A DNA stretch of 12,333 bases, taken from contig JAJFMB010000199.1 in the NCBI GenBank assembly GCA_021772355.1, forward strand, positions 1 to 12,333, given 5' to 3'. The notes under the pieces are model-generated. The model did not search any database. It was given only the letters and a program-made list of their open reading frames with translations, and was not told where the DNA came from. Position numbers and translations under genes: made by a program. Below are positions 1 to 7,176 of this stretch, in pieces. Every line of letters begins with the position of its first letter. The first letter of the stretch is position 1. This stretch comes from Chlamydiota bacterium. GTDB taxonomy: Bacteria; Chlamydiota; Chlamydiia; Chlamydiales; JAJFMB01.

Positions 1-478
1 TTTGGTAATCCGCTGACTCACCCTCGGTCCCAGGTCGGTATTGACCTCCGCTGCTGTAAATCACAACCACAGGTATATCGGGAACAAGCCCTAAATATCC
101 CCCCTCTTTCTTAACGGTGAAGGTCAGACCAGGCTGTGTGATAATATCGATATAGTGCTTAAGGCGATAGGGAATCGCAAAATTCCACATCGGAACGGTC
201 ATGATTAGCTTATCCGCTGTTTTAAAACGATTAGCCATTTCCGTCACACGCTCCCACGCCACCTTTTCTTCATCCGTAGGACTTTTTTTGTGTATCACAG
301 CGTACTTGGCATTGATACTCGCCCCATCGAAGGGAGGAAGGTCCTCTTTCCACAAATCCAACACATCTATTTCATGATCCGGATGCGCCTTACGGTACGC
401 TTCCAAAAACGCTTGAGCAACTTTACTTGAGTGTGAACGCCCCTTTCGTGGAGAAGATTCGATATATAACACACGCAT
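1..478 (-). CDS. FMN-dependent NADH-azoreductase / NAD(P)H quinone oxidoreductase family protein (partial, N-terminal 159 codons)
   Basis: Flavodoxin-fold oxidoreductase expected to bind FMN and pass electrons from NAD(P)H to quinones or azo compounds in the cytosol. Only the first 159 residues are in the window; the reading frame is open to the left edge. Seen: a beta-strand start (MRVLYIESSPRKGRSHS) with the Ser/Arg/Ser pattern of the phosphate-binding loop at residues 8-18; the family motif PMWNFAIPYRLKHYID at 96-111, which in AzoR proteins contacts FMN; then GLTF (117-120) and a glycine-rich loop YSSGG (141-145). The ATG at 478 is chosen because a near-perfect Shine-Dalgarno precedes it by 5 bases. 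It is divergent from the tRNA gene. The physiological substrate cannot be told from sequence, so AzoR-like is a family label, not a proven activity. Confidence 0.85.
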   Translation of the reverse strand, partial: MRVLYIESSPRKGRSHSSKVAQAFLEAYRKAHPDHEIDVLDLWKEDLPPFDGASINAKYAVIHKKSPTDEEKVAWERVTEMANRFKTADKLIMTVPMWNFAIPYRLKHYIDIITQPGLTFTVKKEGGYLGLVPDIPVVVIYSSGGQYRPGTEGESADYQ

Positions 479-481
479 AAA

Positions 482-490
482 CACCTCCTA
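482..490 (-). promoter_or_regulatory. Strong Shine-Dalgarno of the azoreductase-like gene
   Basis: On the minus strand the bases read TAGGAGGTG, almost full complementarity to the 16S rRNA tail, with the GGAGG core ending 5 bases before the ATG at 478. It is the best ribosome binding site in the window and fixes the start of this gene. Confidence 0.8.
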
Positions 491-499
491 AAATTTTTA

Positions 500-527
500 A
501 TAGTAACTATATCATTATTTTTTGCAA
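500..527 (-). promoter_or_regulatory. Possible promoter of the azoreductase-like gene
   Basis: On the minus strand TTGCAA (527-522) and TACTAT (505-500) are separated by 16 bases and lie just upstream of the ribosome binding site. The match is moderate and the surrounding DNA is AT-rich, so chance resemblance is possible. Confidence 0.3.
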
Positions 528-538
528 CACAACATCTC

Positions 539-567
539 TTGACGAAAACTGGAAATATTCTTATTAT
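539..567 (+). promoter_or_regulatory. Sigma70-type promoter of tRNA-His
   Basis: TTGACG (539-544) and TATTAT (562-567) are 17 bases apart, each one mismatch from consensus. A start about 7 bases downstream would be near 574, leaving a short 5' leader before the tRNA at 582. Confidence 0.75.
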
Positions 568-581
568 CGATGTTCACTTAC

Positions 582-656
582 GGCGGATGTAGCTCAGTTG
601 GTTAGAGCGTTGGATTGTGATTCCAAAAGTCGCGGGTTCGAGCCCCGTCATTCGCC
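582..656 (+). tRNA. tRNA-His (anticodon GTG)
   Basis: A full cloverleaf can be folded. G582 acts as the extra G-1 of tRNA-His opposite C73 at 656. The acceptor stem GCGGATG/CATTCGC has 7 pairs with one G-T wobble; the D stem is GCTC/GAGC. The anticodon stem TTGGA/TCCAA holds the loop TTGTGAT with anticodon GTG at 617-619. The T stem GCGGG/CCCGT carries TTCGAGC. G-1 paired to C73 is the identity signature of histidine tRNA and supports the anticodon reading. The CCA tail is not fully encoded: C73 is followed by CAT, so CCA must be added after transcription. A run of seven T at 659-665 follows and may end transcription. Confidence 0.95.
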
Positions 657-741
657 CATTTTTTTCAGACTCCCATTTACCCCTAAAACGATCTGTCATT
701 GTTGATTGAAATAATGCTGACATGGCAAAGTTATAGCCAAG

Positions 742-1518
742 ATGACATTACTTGAAGCACTACTCTTGGGAATTATCCAAGGCCTAACCGAATTTTTTCC
801 CGTTAGCTCATCAGGGCACCTGGAAATCGGACAAAAAATACTGGGAATGAAAAACCTAAATCAGTTCATTCCTTTTAATCTCGTCTGCCATTTAGGAACA
901 CTTCTCGCAATCCTGTGCGCCTTTCGGCGACAAATTAAACGACTTCTTCTCACAAAATGGAAACAGGTGATCTGCGCCACTCTCCCATTATTTCCTTTAT
1001 TGCTAATCCTTAAGCCCATCAAACACATGTTCGATCAACCTCAATACCTCGGCTTCTTTTTTCTAGTAACAGCTTTAGTGCTCTACCTAGGAGAGCGGTA
1101 CGGTCATGTCATCCCTAAATTCGAATTAAAAAAGAGGCGATATCAGGATGCGCTGATCATCGGTACTGCCCAAGCAATGGCAATTTTACCAGGTATCTCA
1201 CGCAGCGGTTCGACTATCTCAGCTGCCCGCTTAGTAGGATGGGAGGCTAAAGATGCTGCATTTTTCTCTTTTTTGCTTGCCATACCAGCTATTCTCGGAG
1301 GAATTACCTTAGAAGGATTGCAACTGTTGAAACAGGAAACACCACCTGCCCCAATTTCATTTGGAGGGTATTTTGTTGGTTTCATCGTCTCTTTTTTTGT
1401 GGGGTATCTCGCCCTGCGGGGAATGATGTATATCATGGAACGAAAAAAAATAATGGGCTTTGTCTGGTATTGTGTTATGGTAGGCATAGTGTGTCTCATG
1501 TTATTTACCGGAGCGTAA
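742..1518 (+). CDS. uppP: Undecaprenyl-diphosphatase (UppP/BacA family)
   Basis: Integral inner-membrane phosphatase that converts undecaprenyl diphosphate to undecaprenyl phosphate, recycling the lipid carrier used for peptidoglycan and other envelope polymers. The 258-residue protein is slightly shorter than the E. coli enzyme (about 273). Both family signatures are present: the (E/Q)xxxE region Q13-GLT-E17 followed by FFPVSSSGHL (18-27), and the second motif PGISRSGST at 150-158 with the catalytic-region Arg154. Several hydrophobic segments fill the rest, including about 44-60, 78-92, 102-117, 172-190, 208-225 and 238-255. No strong ribosome site precedes the ATG at 742. The stop is one base before the ftsK start, and the last codons carry the ftsK ribosome site, so the two genes are probably cotranscribed and coupled. 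Confidence 0.95.
   Translation: MTLLEALLLGIIQGLTEFFPVSSSGHLEIGQKILGMKNLNQFIPFNLVCHLGTLLAILCAFRRQIKRLLLTKWKQVICATLPLFPLLLILKPIKHMFDQPQYLGFFFLVTALVLYLGERYGHVIPKFELKKRRYQDALIIGTAQAMAILPGISRSGSTISAARLVGWEAKDAAFFSFLLAIPAILGGITLEGLQLLKQETPPAPISFGGYFVGFIVSFFVGYLALRGMMYIMERKKIMGFVWYCVMVGIVCLMLFTGA
1510..1513 (+). promoter_or_regulatory. Shine-Dalgarno deciding the TTG start of ftsK
   Basis: GGAG lies inside the final codons of uppP, 6 bases before the TTG at 1520. The spacing is ideal and supports the unusual TTG initiation codon; the basic N-terminus that follows (SRKKKK) also fits a membrane protein's cytosolic start. Confidence 0.6.
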
Positions 1519-1519
1519 T

Positions 1520-3901
1520 TTGAGTAGAAAAAAGAAAAAAACCATAAAAAAAGTACGTGATCACTCAGAGATTTACGGTCTCTTACTCTTATCAGCCGGG
1601 ATCATCCTTTTTTTAAGTCTATTAAGTTTTGCCTATGGCTACCCACATCAAAATATGTTGGGGCTGTTAGGATACATCGTGGGCTGGACATTCCAATCAC
1701 TCTTCGGATTAGGCGGCTACATTCTATGTCCCTTCCTGCTTTGGGCCGGGTGGCGAAAACTCTTCCGAAAAAGCATTAACCACCCCAAGAGAAAAGCGGT
1801 TGCGATTGCACTTCTTCTCTTTTCCACATGCATCTTACTCTCACTTATTGAAGTACGTTACCCGAATGCACGCACTTATCTAAGTCAGACATTTTTTACA
1901 CAGCATTGGCAACAAAAGATGCGCTATCACCTAGGCGGTGCTCCCTTTTACTATCTCTATCACGACCACCCCTCATTAAGTTTGCAACACATGATTAACG
2001 CAACGGGTGTGGCTCTTATTTTTACAACTACATTACTCGCAAGCATTCTCTACCTTGCAAAAGTTAGTCCCTCTTCATTCTTGCGTCAGCTCAGCATCGC
2101 CTACTGTCGACTACGCGCTTCCATCCGAAATTGGCGCAACAAAGAAAAAAAAGAAAACGGCTTTATGCGCTTTGTAAAATTGAGCATCCCCTTTGAAAAT
2201 AAAGATCAATTTGAGAATGAAGAGTTACTTGAGATTGAACCCGAACTTCACCTAAAACAACGCCCTTCACTCTCCCGGAAAAACGTTCTCCCGGAACCGG
2301 AAGAAAAACCTATCAGAAAGACATTAAGCAATATATCTCTACAAATGGAGAAAGAAGCGGCAAAAATCGTTCTTCCCAAAGCCGCACCCAAAAGAGAAGC
2401 AGCTCTCAACGCACAGAGAGTCTACAACGGCGACTTTACTCAATACAAAATGCCCTCTGCCAATCTTGTCACACCCCCTCAAAAAATTGACACCTCACAA
2501 CTGAAAAAAAATCTCCGCAAACAAGCAGAGGTGCTAGAAGAAACGCTTTGCAGTTTCGGAATTGAAGCTAAAGTGGGACAGATCAACTGCGGCCCCACCA
2601 TCACCTCCTTCGAAGTCCACCCTGCAATTGGTGTAAAAGTACAAAAAATCAAATCGTTAGAAAATGATATTGCTCTAAATATGGAGGCGAAATCGATCCG
2701 CATCATTGCTCCTATTCCCGGAAAGGCCGCCATCGGAATCGAAGTTCCTAACCCCCAACCTCAAGAGGTAGGTTTTCGAGATATGCTTCAAGCATATCAA
2801 AACTCCCATCGCAAATTTCATGTCCCGGTTCTTCTTGGAAAAACTGTCAATGGGGACTACGTCATGAACGATTTAGCAAAAATGCCTCACTGTATTATTG
2901 CTGGGGCAACCGGATCCGGAAAATCCGTCTGTATCAATACCATCGTCATGTCCATCCTCATGAACGCGCGTCCAGATGAAATACGCATGCTTATGGTCGA
3001 CCCCAAAAAAGTGGAACTTGCAGCTTATAGCAAGCTCCCCCATATGCTAGCTCCCGTCATCACCGAACCACAAGGCGCCTGTGCTGCCCTCAACTGGCTG
3101 GTCAAAGAGATGGAGGAGCGCTACGATATCCTAAAACAAACAGGTGTGCGCAACATCGAAGCGTTTAATCGCAGAAAAATTAACCCTGACTTTGAAGCGT
3201 CACTGGATCGTAAAGTTCCTCAACGCATGTATTATATCGTCGGTATTATCGACGAGCTTGCCGACCTGATGATGGTCTCCAGCAACGACATCGAATCCCC
3301 TATTGCTCGGATTGCACAAATGGCGCGGGCTGTCGGCATACACCTTATTTTGGCAACTCAAAGGCCCTCGCGCGAAGTGATCACAGGATTGATCAAAGCC
3401 AACTTTCCCACACGGATCTCCTTTAAAGTTGCAAGTCGTATTAACAGCCAAATCGTCCTTGATGAAGTGGGCGCAGAATCCCTTCTCGGCAATGGTGACA
3501 TGCTCTTTCTCCCTCCAGGCACCTCCCACCTCGTCCGTGCCCAAGGCGCCTTTATGCGCGATGAAGACATCAACAGCGTTGTTGAGTACATTTGCAATCA
3601 AGCCCCTCCCAATTACGCCATTGAATCATTCGATAACGTCGACCAACTCGATGACAGTTTATTGTCAAAGAGCGATGATCAAGCCGGAGATCTTCTTTAC
3701 TCCCAAGCAAAGGATATTATCTTAAAAACTGGAAACGCTTCGACAACGTTCCTACAGCGCAAATTAAAAATCGGCTATGCCCGTGCAGCAAGCCTAATGG
3801 ATATGCTAGAAGATAATGGCGTTGTCTCTTCAATAGAGGGTAGTAAACCCCGTAAAGTGCTTCACAATGCCGTTGATGAAGAACCAGAGCTAGATTTTTA
3901 A
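1520..3901 (+). CDS. ftsK: DNA translocase FtsK
   Basis: Septal DNA pump that moves the chromosome terminus during division and activates dimer resolution. Of the 793 residues, the N-terminal part has about four membrane segments (roughly 18-38, 50-77, 93-110, 163-181) after a Lys-rich start. A short linker runs to about 335. The alpha/beta motor follows, with the alpha domain around 336-430 (GPTITSFEVHP), Walker A GATGSGKS at 462-469 and Walker B VGIIDELADL at 574-583 with D578/E579, then a QRPS motif. The C-terminal winged-helix gamma domain spans about 724-790 (LQRKLKIGYARAASLMDMLE), the part that reads KOPS-type sites. The linker is much shorter than in E. coli, as in many non-enterobacterial FtsK/SpoIIIE proteins. 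Translation starts at TTG. Chlamydiae divide without FtsZ, so this FtsK probably works in the MreB-based divisome. Confidence 0.97.
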   Translation: MSRKKKKTIKKVRDHSEIYGLLLLSAGIILFLSLLSFAYGYPHQNMLGLLGYIVGWTFQSLFGLGGYILCPFLLWAGWRKLFRKSINHPKRKAVAIALLLFSTCILLSLIEVRYPNARTYLSQTFFTQHWQQKMRYHLGGAPFYYLYHDHPSLSLQHMINATGVALIFTTTLLASILYLAKVSPSSFLRQLSIAYCRLRASIRNWRNKEKKENGFMRFVKLSIPFENKDQFENEELLEIEPELHLKQRPSLSRKNVLPEPEEKPIRKTLSNISLQMEKEAAKIVLPKAAPKREAALNAQRVYNGDFTQYKMPSANLVTPPQKIDTSQLKKNLRKQAEVLEETLCSFGIEAKVGQINCGPTITSFEVHPAIGVKVQKIKSLENDIALNMEAKSIRIIAPIPGKAAIGIEVPNPQPQEVGFRDMLQAYQNSHRKFHVPVLLGKTVNGDYVMNDLAKMPHCIIAGATGSGKSVCINTIVMSILMNARPDEIRMLMVDPKKVELAAYSKLPHMLAPVITEPQGACAALNWLVKEMEERYDILKQTGVRNIEAFNRRKINPDFEASLDRKVPQRMYYIVGIIDELADLMMVSSNDIESPIARIAQMARAVGIHLILATQRPSREVITGLIKANFPTRISFKVASRINSQIVLDEVGAESLLGNGDMLFLPPGTSHLVRAQGAFMRDEDINSVVEYICNQAPPNYAIESFDNVDQLDDSLLSKSDDQAGDLLYSQAKDIILKTGNASTTFLQRKLKIGYARAASLMDMLEDNGVVSSIEGSKPRKVLHNAVDEEPELDF

Positions 3902-3928
3902 ACCTCTTATGTGGTAGAAAATTGGGGC

Positions 3929-4705
3929 ATGATTGGATATTGTCCCCTAGCATCAGGTTCCAAAGGCAATTGCATCTATGTGGGAACACCACACTGCAAG
4001 ATTCTTATTGACGCCGGCATTAGCACGCGCCAAATCAAACTTAAATTAGCTGAAATAAATGTCGATATCAGCGAAATCGATGCCATCCTCATCACTCATG
4101 ATCACGCTGACCATATTCAAGGATTGAAAGTCATATCCTACAACCTTGGCATTCCCATCCTTGCTAATACCGAAACAGCCAAAGGAATCGTCAACCACTT
4201 CCATGCCGTCCCCAAGTTTAAGATCTTCTCCACCGGAGAAACATTTAGCTATAGCGACTTAGAAATTCATCCTTTTAGCATCCAACACGACACCGTAGAC
4301 CCTGTCGCCTTCACTCTTCGCCTCGACGATATAAAACTAGGGATTTGCGCTGATTTAGGTTTTGTTACACGTCTTGTTCAAAACCACCTCCAAGACTGCG
4401 ACTACCTCTATATCGAGTCAAACCACCAACCCTCCATGGTTCACTCCTGCGCAAGACCCATGGTCTACAAACAGCGCGTCCTTGGCAGAAGCGGCCACCT
4501 TTCCAATGAAGCATGCGGCCAACTGCTCACCCAGGTCGCTCATAGCGGACTCAAGCACGTGCACCTAGCGCACCTCTCCAGCGAATGCAATTCACCGGAA
4601 GTCGCCCTTAAAACCATCAACTCAATGCTATCCGAAAAAAACATGCAACTCGACCTCTCCATCGCTCATCAGGATAGGGTTAGCAAAAGTATCAAGTTCC
4701 TATAG
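3929..4705 (+). CDS. YycJ/WalJ-like metallo-beta-lactamase-fold hydrolase
   Basis: Metal-dependent hydrolase of the MBL superfamily, in the group of small YycJ-type proteins believed to act on nucleic acids; the exact substrate is unknown. The N-terminus MIGYCPLASGSKGNCIYVG is the family's typical opening, followed by the D28 strand (ILIDAGIS) and the metal-binding motif THDHADH (HxHxDH, residues 57-62). Further likely ligand segments are CADLG, GHLSNE and LAHLSSECN. An in-frame GTG at 3911 would add six residues, but the ATG at 3929 matches the family N-terminus; neither has a convincing Shine-Dalgarno. It starts 27 bases after ftsK, the same order I recall for Chlamydia (CT739 ftsK, CT738 yycJ). 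The last six bases overlap the oppositely oriented gene at 4700-5680. Confidence 0.9.
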   Translation: MIGYCPLASGSKGNCIYVGTPHCKILIDAGISTRQIKLKLAEINVDISEIDAILITHDHADHIQGLKVISYNLGIPILANTETAKGIVNHFHAVPKFKIFSTGETFSYSDLEIHPFSIQHDTVDPVAFTLRLDDIKLGICADLGFVTRLVQNHLQDCDYLYIESNHQPSMVHSCARPMVYKQRVLGRSGHLSNEACGQLLTQVAHSGLKHVHLAHLSSECNSPEVALKTINSMLSEKNMQLDLSIAHQDRVSKSIKFL

Positions 4706-5680
4706 TTCCGTTTTAGGTGTTTTGTAGGTAATTTTTGATTTCGTAGCTAGACCGGAAGAATCCCCACTTGCATAAACTGTCACGTCATCTCCTGTACCAT
4801 CATTCTTTCCTACCTGACTAACAATACCCCCGACAGCGCGCCCACCGCCTACTATAACATCACCAGCTAGGTCATAACAATGATTAGCCATGTGGAAGTT
4901 AAGCATACCCGAGAAATAATTTCCTTCGTGTACTTCATCAAAAGTATTATCTAAGTATTTACCACCAGCCTTAGCAGCAAAAACAGCCACAGCAATCGTC
5001 CCAAGTGTGACAGCCACGGTCGCAACACCCACTCCAACGCCATTGGCAGCAGAAGCTAAATTGCCGCTAGACACTTCAGGGTGTTTAATAACCATATTTG
5101 CAAGATTATATCCCCACAGCTTTTTACTATCATACAGTTTTCTAAACCGTGATTTTTCTGCTGTCACTTTATTATCGGGATCAATATCAGTTAATGCCGC
5201 CGCTACATCCATAGCAATAGCAAATCTCTTAGCAGCAGCTTCATCCATTTTTTCAATTGTAGATTTTAGGATACGCACTCTTACACTTGCTTCCTGCGTA
5301 CCTAAGAGGTTTCCTCTGACCTGTTTAGAAGTTTTATACTTTCCTACTAAAGGATTTTGTGTTTTTTCCTTTTGTATGCGAACTTCCTGAACGACACCCG
5401 GCATCATTCTATCAAAACTATATTTCATATTTTCAATATGTCCCGGTTTAACTTCCGTATCGAAATCAACATTGCTGGAAAATTCAAATATTTTAGCCGC
5501 CCTTTTTAGAAGAGACTCATCTTTTTGCTTGGTGTCTGAATATAAAATCGTCTTATTAAACTTAAAGATAACTAGCTCATTTCCTTGGTCATCAACCTTA
5601 TCTGTTCGAGCGACAGGATGATCATACTGATTCTCTTCCGCGTAATTATTAATGATATTAACAAAATCATCTACTCTCAT
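4700..5680 (-). CDS. Hypothetical protein with one strong hydrophobic segment; not recognised
   Basis: I do not recognise this 326-residue protein. It has no N-terminal signal peptide (MRVDDFVNIINNYAEENQYD is polar). The first about 200 residues are charged and look helical in places (for example 136-163, rich in Ala, Lys and Glu). A Gly/Val/Ala-rich hydrophobic stretch at about 213-236 (GVGVGVATVAVTLG and on) could span a membrane, followed by a Gly-rich, weakly amphipathic region 270-290 and a polar Ser/Thr/Lys tail. The only cysteine is C268. Start: the ATG at 5680 has TAGG about 6 bases upstream; a TTG at 5686 would place that site on the start codon. It has its own AT-rich leader with an extended -10 promoter. 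The setting between conserved chlamydial blocks and the hydrophobic patch would suit a lineage-specific, perhaps secreted or host-membrane protein, but that is inference only. Confidence 0.8.
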   Translation of the reverse strand: MRVDDFVNIINNYAEENQYDHPVARTDKVDDQGNELVIFKFNKTILYSDTKQKDESLLKRAAKIFEFSSNVDFDTEVKPGHIENMKYSFDRMMPGVVQEVRIQKEKTQNPLVGKYKTSKQVRGNLLGTQEASVRVRILKSTIEKMDEAAAKRFAIAMDVAAALTDIDPDNKVTAEKSRFRKLYDSKKLWGYNLANMVIKHPEVSSGNLASAANGVGVGVATVAVTLGTIAVAVFAAKAGGKYLDNTFDEVHEGNYFSGMLNFHMANHCYDLAGDVIVGGGRAVGGIVSQVGKNDGTGDDVTVYASGDSSGLATKSKITYKTPKTEL

Positions 5681-5709
5681 AATCAACCTATTATTATTTA
5701 TTAAAATTA

Positions 5710-5718
5710 ATTATAACA
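5710..5718 (-). promoter_or_regulatory. Extended -10 promoter of the hypothetical gene
   Basis: On the minus strand TG-T-TATAAT (5718-5710) is a perfect extended -10 element. No good -35 lies at 16-18 bases. A start near 5703 would give a leader of roughly 23 bases to the ATG at 5680. Confidence 0.6.
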
Positions 5719-5740
5719 GGTATTCTTTAATGCTCTATTA

Positions 5741-5758
5741 AGATAATATTAATTATCT
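5741..5758. repeat. Perfect AT-rich inverted repeat upstream of the hypothetical gene
   Basis: AGATAAT (5741-5747), a 4-base spacer ATTA, and ATTATCT (5752-5758) form perfect 7-base arms. It lies about 23 bases upstream of the extended -10 element, where an activator might bind, but in such AT-rich DNA it could be chance. Confidence 0.4.
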
Positions 5759-5810
5759 ATTGCTAGACTCAAACCTCAGTAACAAATTTAACTCGTTCCT
5801 TCAGTCCGCT

Positions 5811-5921
5811 ATGGTATGTGAAATACAGGTGATGTCGCCTGACTCGTTAGCATTGGCTAGTGAGTTACAGGCAATAATTGAGAGGTCGATGTACCCGACG
5901 GATACCCTCTTATTTGAATAG
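5811..5921 (+). CDS. Possible small ORF, 36 codons (uncertain)
   Basis: An ATG at 5811 opens a frame that runs to TAG at 5919-5921, crossing the last 12 bases of dnaJ on the other strand. The peptide begins MVCEIQVMSPDSLALASELQ, then AIIERSMYPTDTLLFE, and looks soluble and partly helical. The frame is open back to 5741 (a TTG at 5760 would give 53 residues). No clear ribosome site precedes either start. The same bases form strong plus-strand hairpins. It may be a real small protein, the tail of a decayed gene, or chance; I do not recognise a family. Confidence 0.2.
   Translation: MVCEIQVMSPDSLALASELQAIIERSMYPTDTLLFE
5826..5872 (+). other. Two mutually exclusive plus-strand RNA hairpins
   Basis: Hairpin A: CAGGTG (5826-5831) with CGCCTG (5836-5841), loop ATGT. 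Hairpin B: GCCTG (5837-5841) with CAGGC (5868-5872), then ACTCGTTAGC (5842-5851) with GCTAGTGAGT (5856-5865), loop ATTG and a 2-base TA bulge; 15 pairs in all. The two share 5837-5841 and cannot form together. All non-Watson-Crick pairs are G-T when read on the plus strand and would be A-C mismatches on the minus strand, so an RNA, if any, is more likely plus-strand. No T-run follows, so these are not intrinsic terminators. Confidence 0.4.
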
Positions 5922-7070
5922 CTTCTTTAATTTATCTAAAAAGCCGCTGCGCTTTGGTTGATTGCTTGGCCCTTCCAGCTTACCAAACTCTTTAAGCAAT
6001 TGTGTTTGCTCTTCTGATAAATTGGTAGGGGTTTCCACAAAAACTTTGACCAGCAAATCCCCTTTGCCGCGTCCATGAACATTGGGGAATCCCTGTCCTT
6101 TGACACGAAGAGTTTTACCGTTTTGCGTTCCTTCGGGAATTGTGATGCGACACGCTTGCGCTAAGAGCGCAGGCACATCTTTTTTGCAGCCAAGCGCAGC
6201 TTCGGTAAAGCTGATAGGTAACTGCAACATAATGTCATTACCTTCACGCTCAAAAATTTCATGGGATTGTACTTGAATAAAGACGTAGAGGTCACCCGCA
6301 GGTCCTCCCCCTTGTCCGGCATCGCCGTATCCACTCATCTTTAAACGCATGCCATTATCGACACCGGCAGGAATATGAACTTTAACGTGTTGTTTCTTTT
6401 TAACGGCACCTTCACCACGACATGTCTTACAAGGATCCGTAATAACTTGCCCTTCGCCATGACAGCGAGAACATGTCATCGTCATGCTGAAAAAGCCGCG
6501 CTGCTCAAAGACTTGACCGGCACCACCGCACTGCTCGCACGTTTTGATTCCTTGCTTCGAAGCAGAACCTCGACCTTGACAGTCTTCGCACGTGACATAA
6601 TTAGTGACGACAAGCTCTTTATCGACACCTTTAGCAGCCTCTTCAAATGAGATCGTGATCGTAGCGCGTTTACTCGCTCCCTGCCTAGCTCCGTAAGAAC
6701 CGCCGCCACCGCCACGGGCACCACCTCCGCCAAAAAAAGAATCGAAAATAGAATCAGATCCCATTCCCCCGACAGCACCCATAAAGGTTCTTAGTGCTTC
6801 ATCGAGTGACGAGAATCCCATCCCACCGGATCCGGCTCCCATATGAGAGCTATCGAGTCCAGCTTTTCCATATTGATCGTAAATTTGACGTTTGTTTTGA
6901 TCGCTGAGAACTTCATACGCTTCAGAAATTTCTTTAAAGCGCCGTTCCGCTTCTTTATCTCCAGGATTTTTATCAGGATGATATTGGAGCGCTTTTTTTC
7001 GATAAGCTTTTTTAATATCCTCAGGTGAGGCATCGCGCGAAACCTCAAGTGCCTCATAGTAGTCAGCCAT
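5910..7070 (-). CDS. dnaJ: Chaperone protein DnaJ (Hsp40)
   Basis: Co-chaperone that delivers unfolded clients to DnaK and stimulates its ATPase. Domains, numbered from the ATG at 7070 (386 residues): J-domain 3-70 with HPD at 31-33; Gly/Phe region about 72-135, with a very Gly-rich run near 114-125; zinc-finger region with four CxxCxGxG repeats beginning at C161, C178, C200 and C214; two C-terminal substrate-binding domains; basic tail ending KKLFK. An upstream in-frame ATG at 7082 would add MTDT; I prefer 7070 because ADYYEAL immediately after Met is the usual DnaJ opening and GGA lies 4 bases upstream, but both are possible. It has its own promoter and follows rpsU after a terminator. I see no CIRCE element in front of it, and no dnaK or grpE nearby. 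Confidence 0.97.
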   Translation of the reverse strand: MADYYEALEVSRDASPEDIKKAYRKKALQYHPDKNPGDKEAERRFKEISEAYEVLSDQNKRQIYDQYGKAGLDSSHMGAGSGGMGFSSLDEALRTFMGAVGGMGSDSIFDSFFGGGGARGGGGGSYGARQGASKRATITISFEEAAKGVDKELVVTNYVTCEDCQGRGSASKQGIKTCEQCGGAGQVFEQRGFFSMTMTCSRCHGEGQVITDPCKTCRGEGAVKKKQHVKVHIPAGVDNGMRLKMSGYGDAGQGGGPAGDLYVFIQVQSHEIFEREGNDIMLQLPISFTEAALGCKKDVPALLAQACRITIPEGTQNGKTLRVKGQGFPNVHGRGKGDLLVKVFVETPTNLSEEQTQLLKEFGKLEGPSNQPKRSGFLDKLKKLFK

Positions 7071-7116
7071 AGTATCCGTCATTGTTACACAAATCTTAGG
7101 TTATTAGTGAATTAAC

Positions 7117-7145
7117 AGTATAGCATACCGAAATATAAAACCCAA
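7117..7145 (-). promoter_or_regulatory. Promoter of dnaJ
   Basis: On the minus strand TTGGGT (7145-7140), 17 bases, then TATACT (7122-7117), with TG one base before the -10 (an extended -10). A start near 7110 gives a leader of about 28-40 bases. It lies downstream of the rpsU terminator, so dnaJ can be transcribed independently. Confidence 0.7.
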
Positions 7146-7176
7146 CCCATCATTGGCGGGATAGGCATTCAGAATT

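Noticed and set aside
1143..1499. Minus-strand ORF of 118 codons inside uppP
   Set aside because: Antisense to the conserved uppP second motif and membrane segments; no family features of its own.
3200..3601. Minus-strand ORF of 133 codons inside ftsK
   Set aside because: Falls wholly within the strongly conserved FtsK motor domain coding region; an antisense shadow.
3911..3928. GTG start at 3911 for the YycJ-like gene
   Set aside because: Adds six residues not expected in the family and has no ribosome site; the ATG at 3929 gives the canonical N-terminus.
5842..5865. CIRCE-like heat-shock operator in the hairpin near the dnaJ end
   Set aside because: The arms do not match the TTAGCACTC/GAGTGCTAA consensus, the spacer is 4 rather than 9 bases, and it is at the 3' end of dnaJ.
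5884..5912. AGAGG/CCTCT pairing as a dnaJ terminator
   Set aside because: The stem is short with a large interrupted loop and there is no T-run in the direction of dnaJ transcription.
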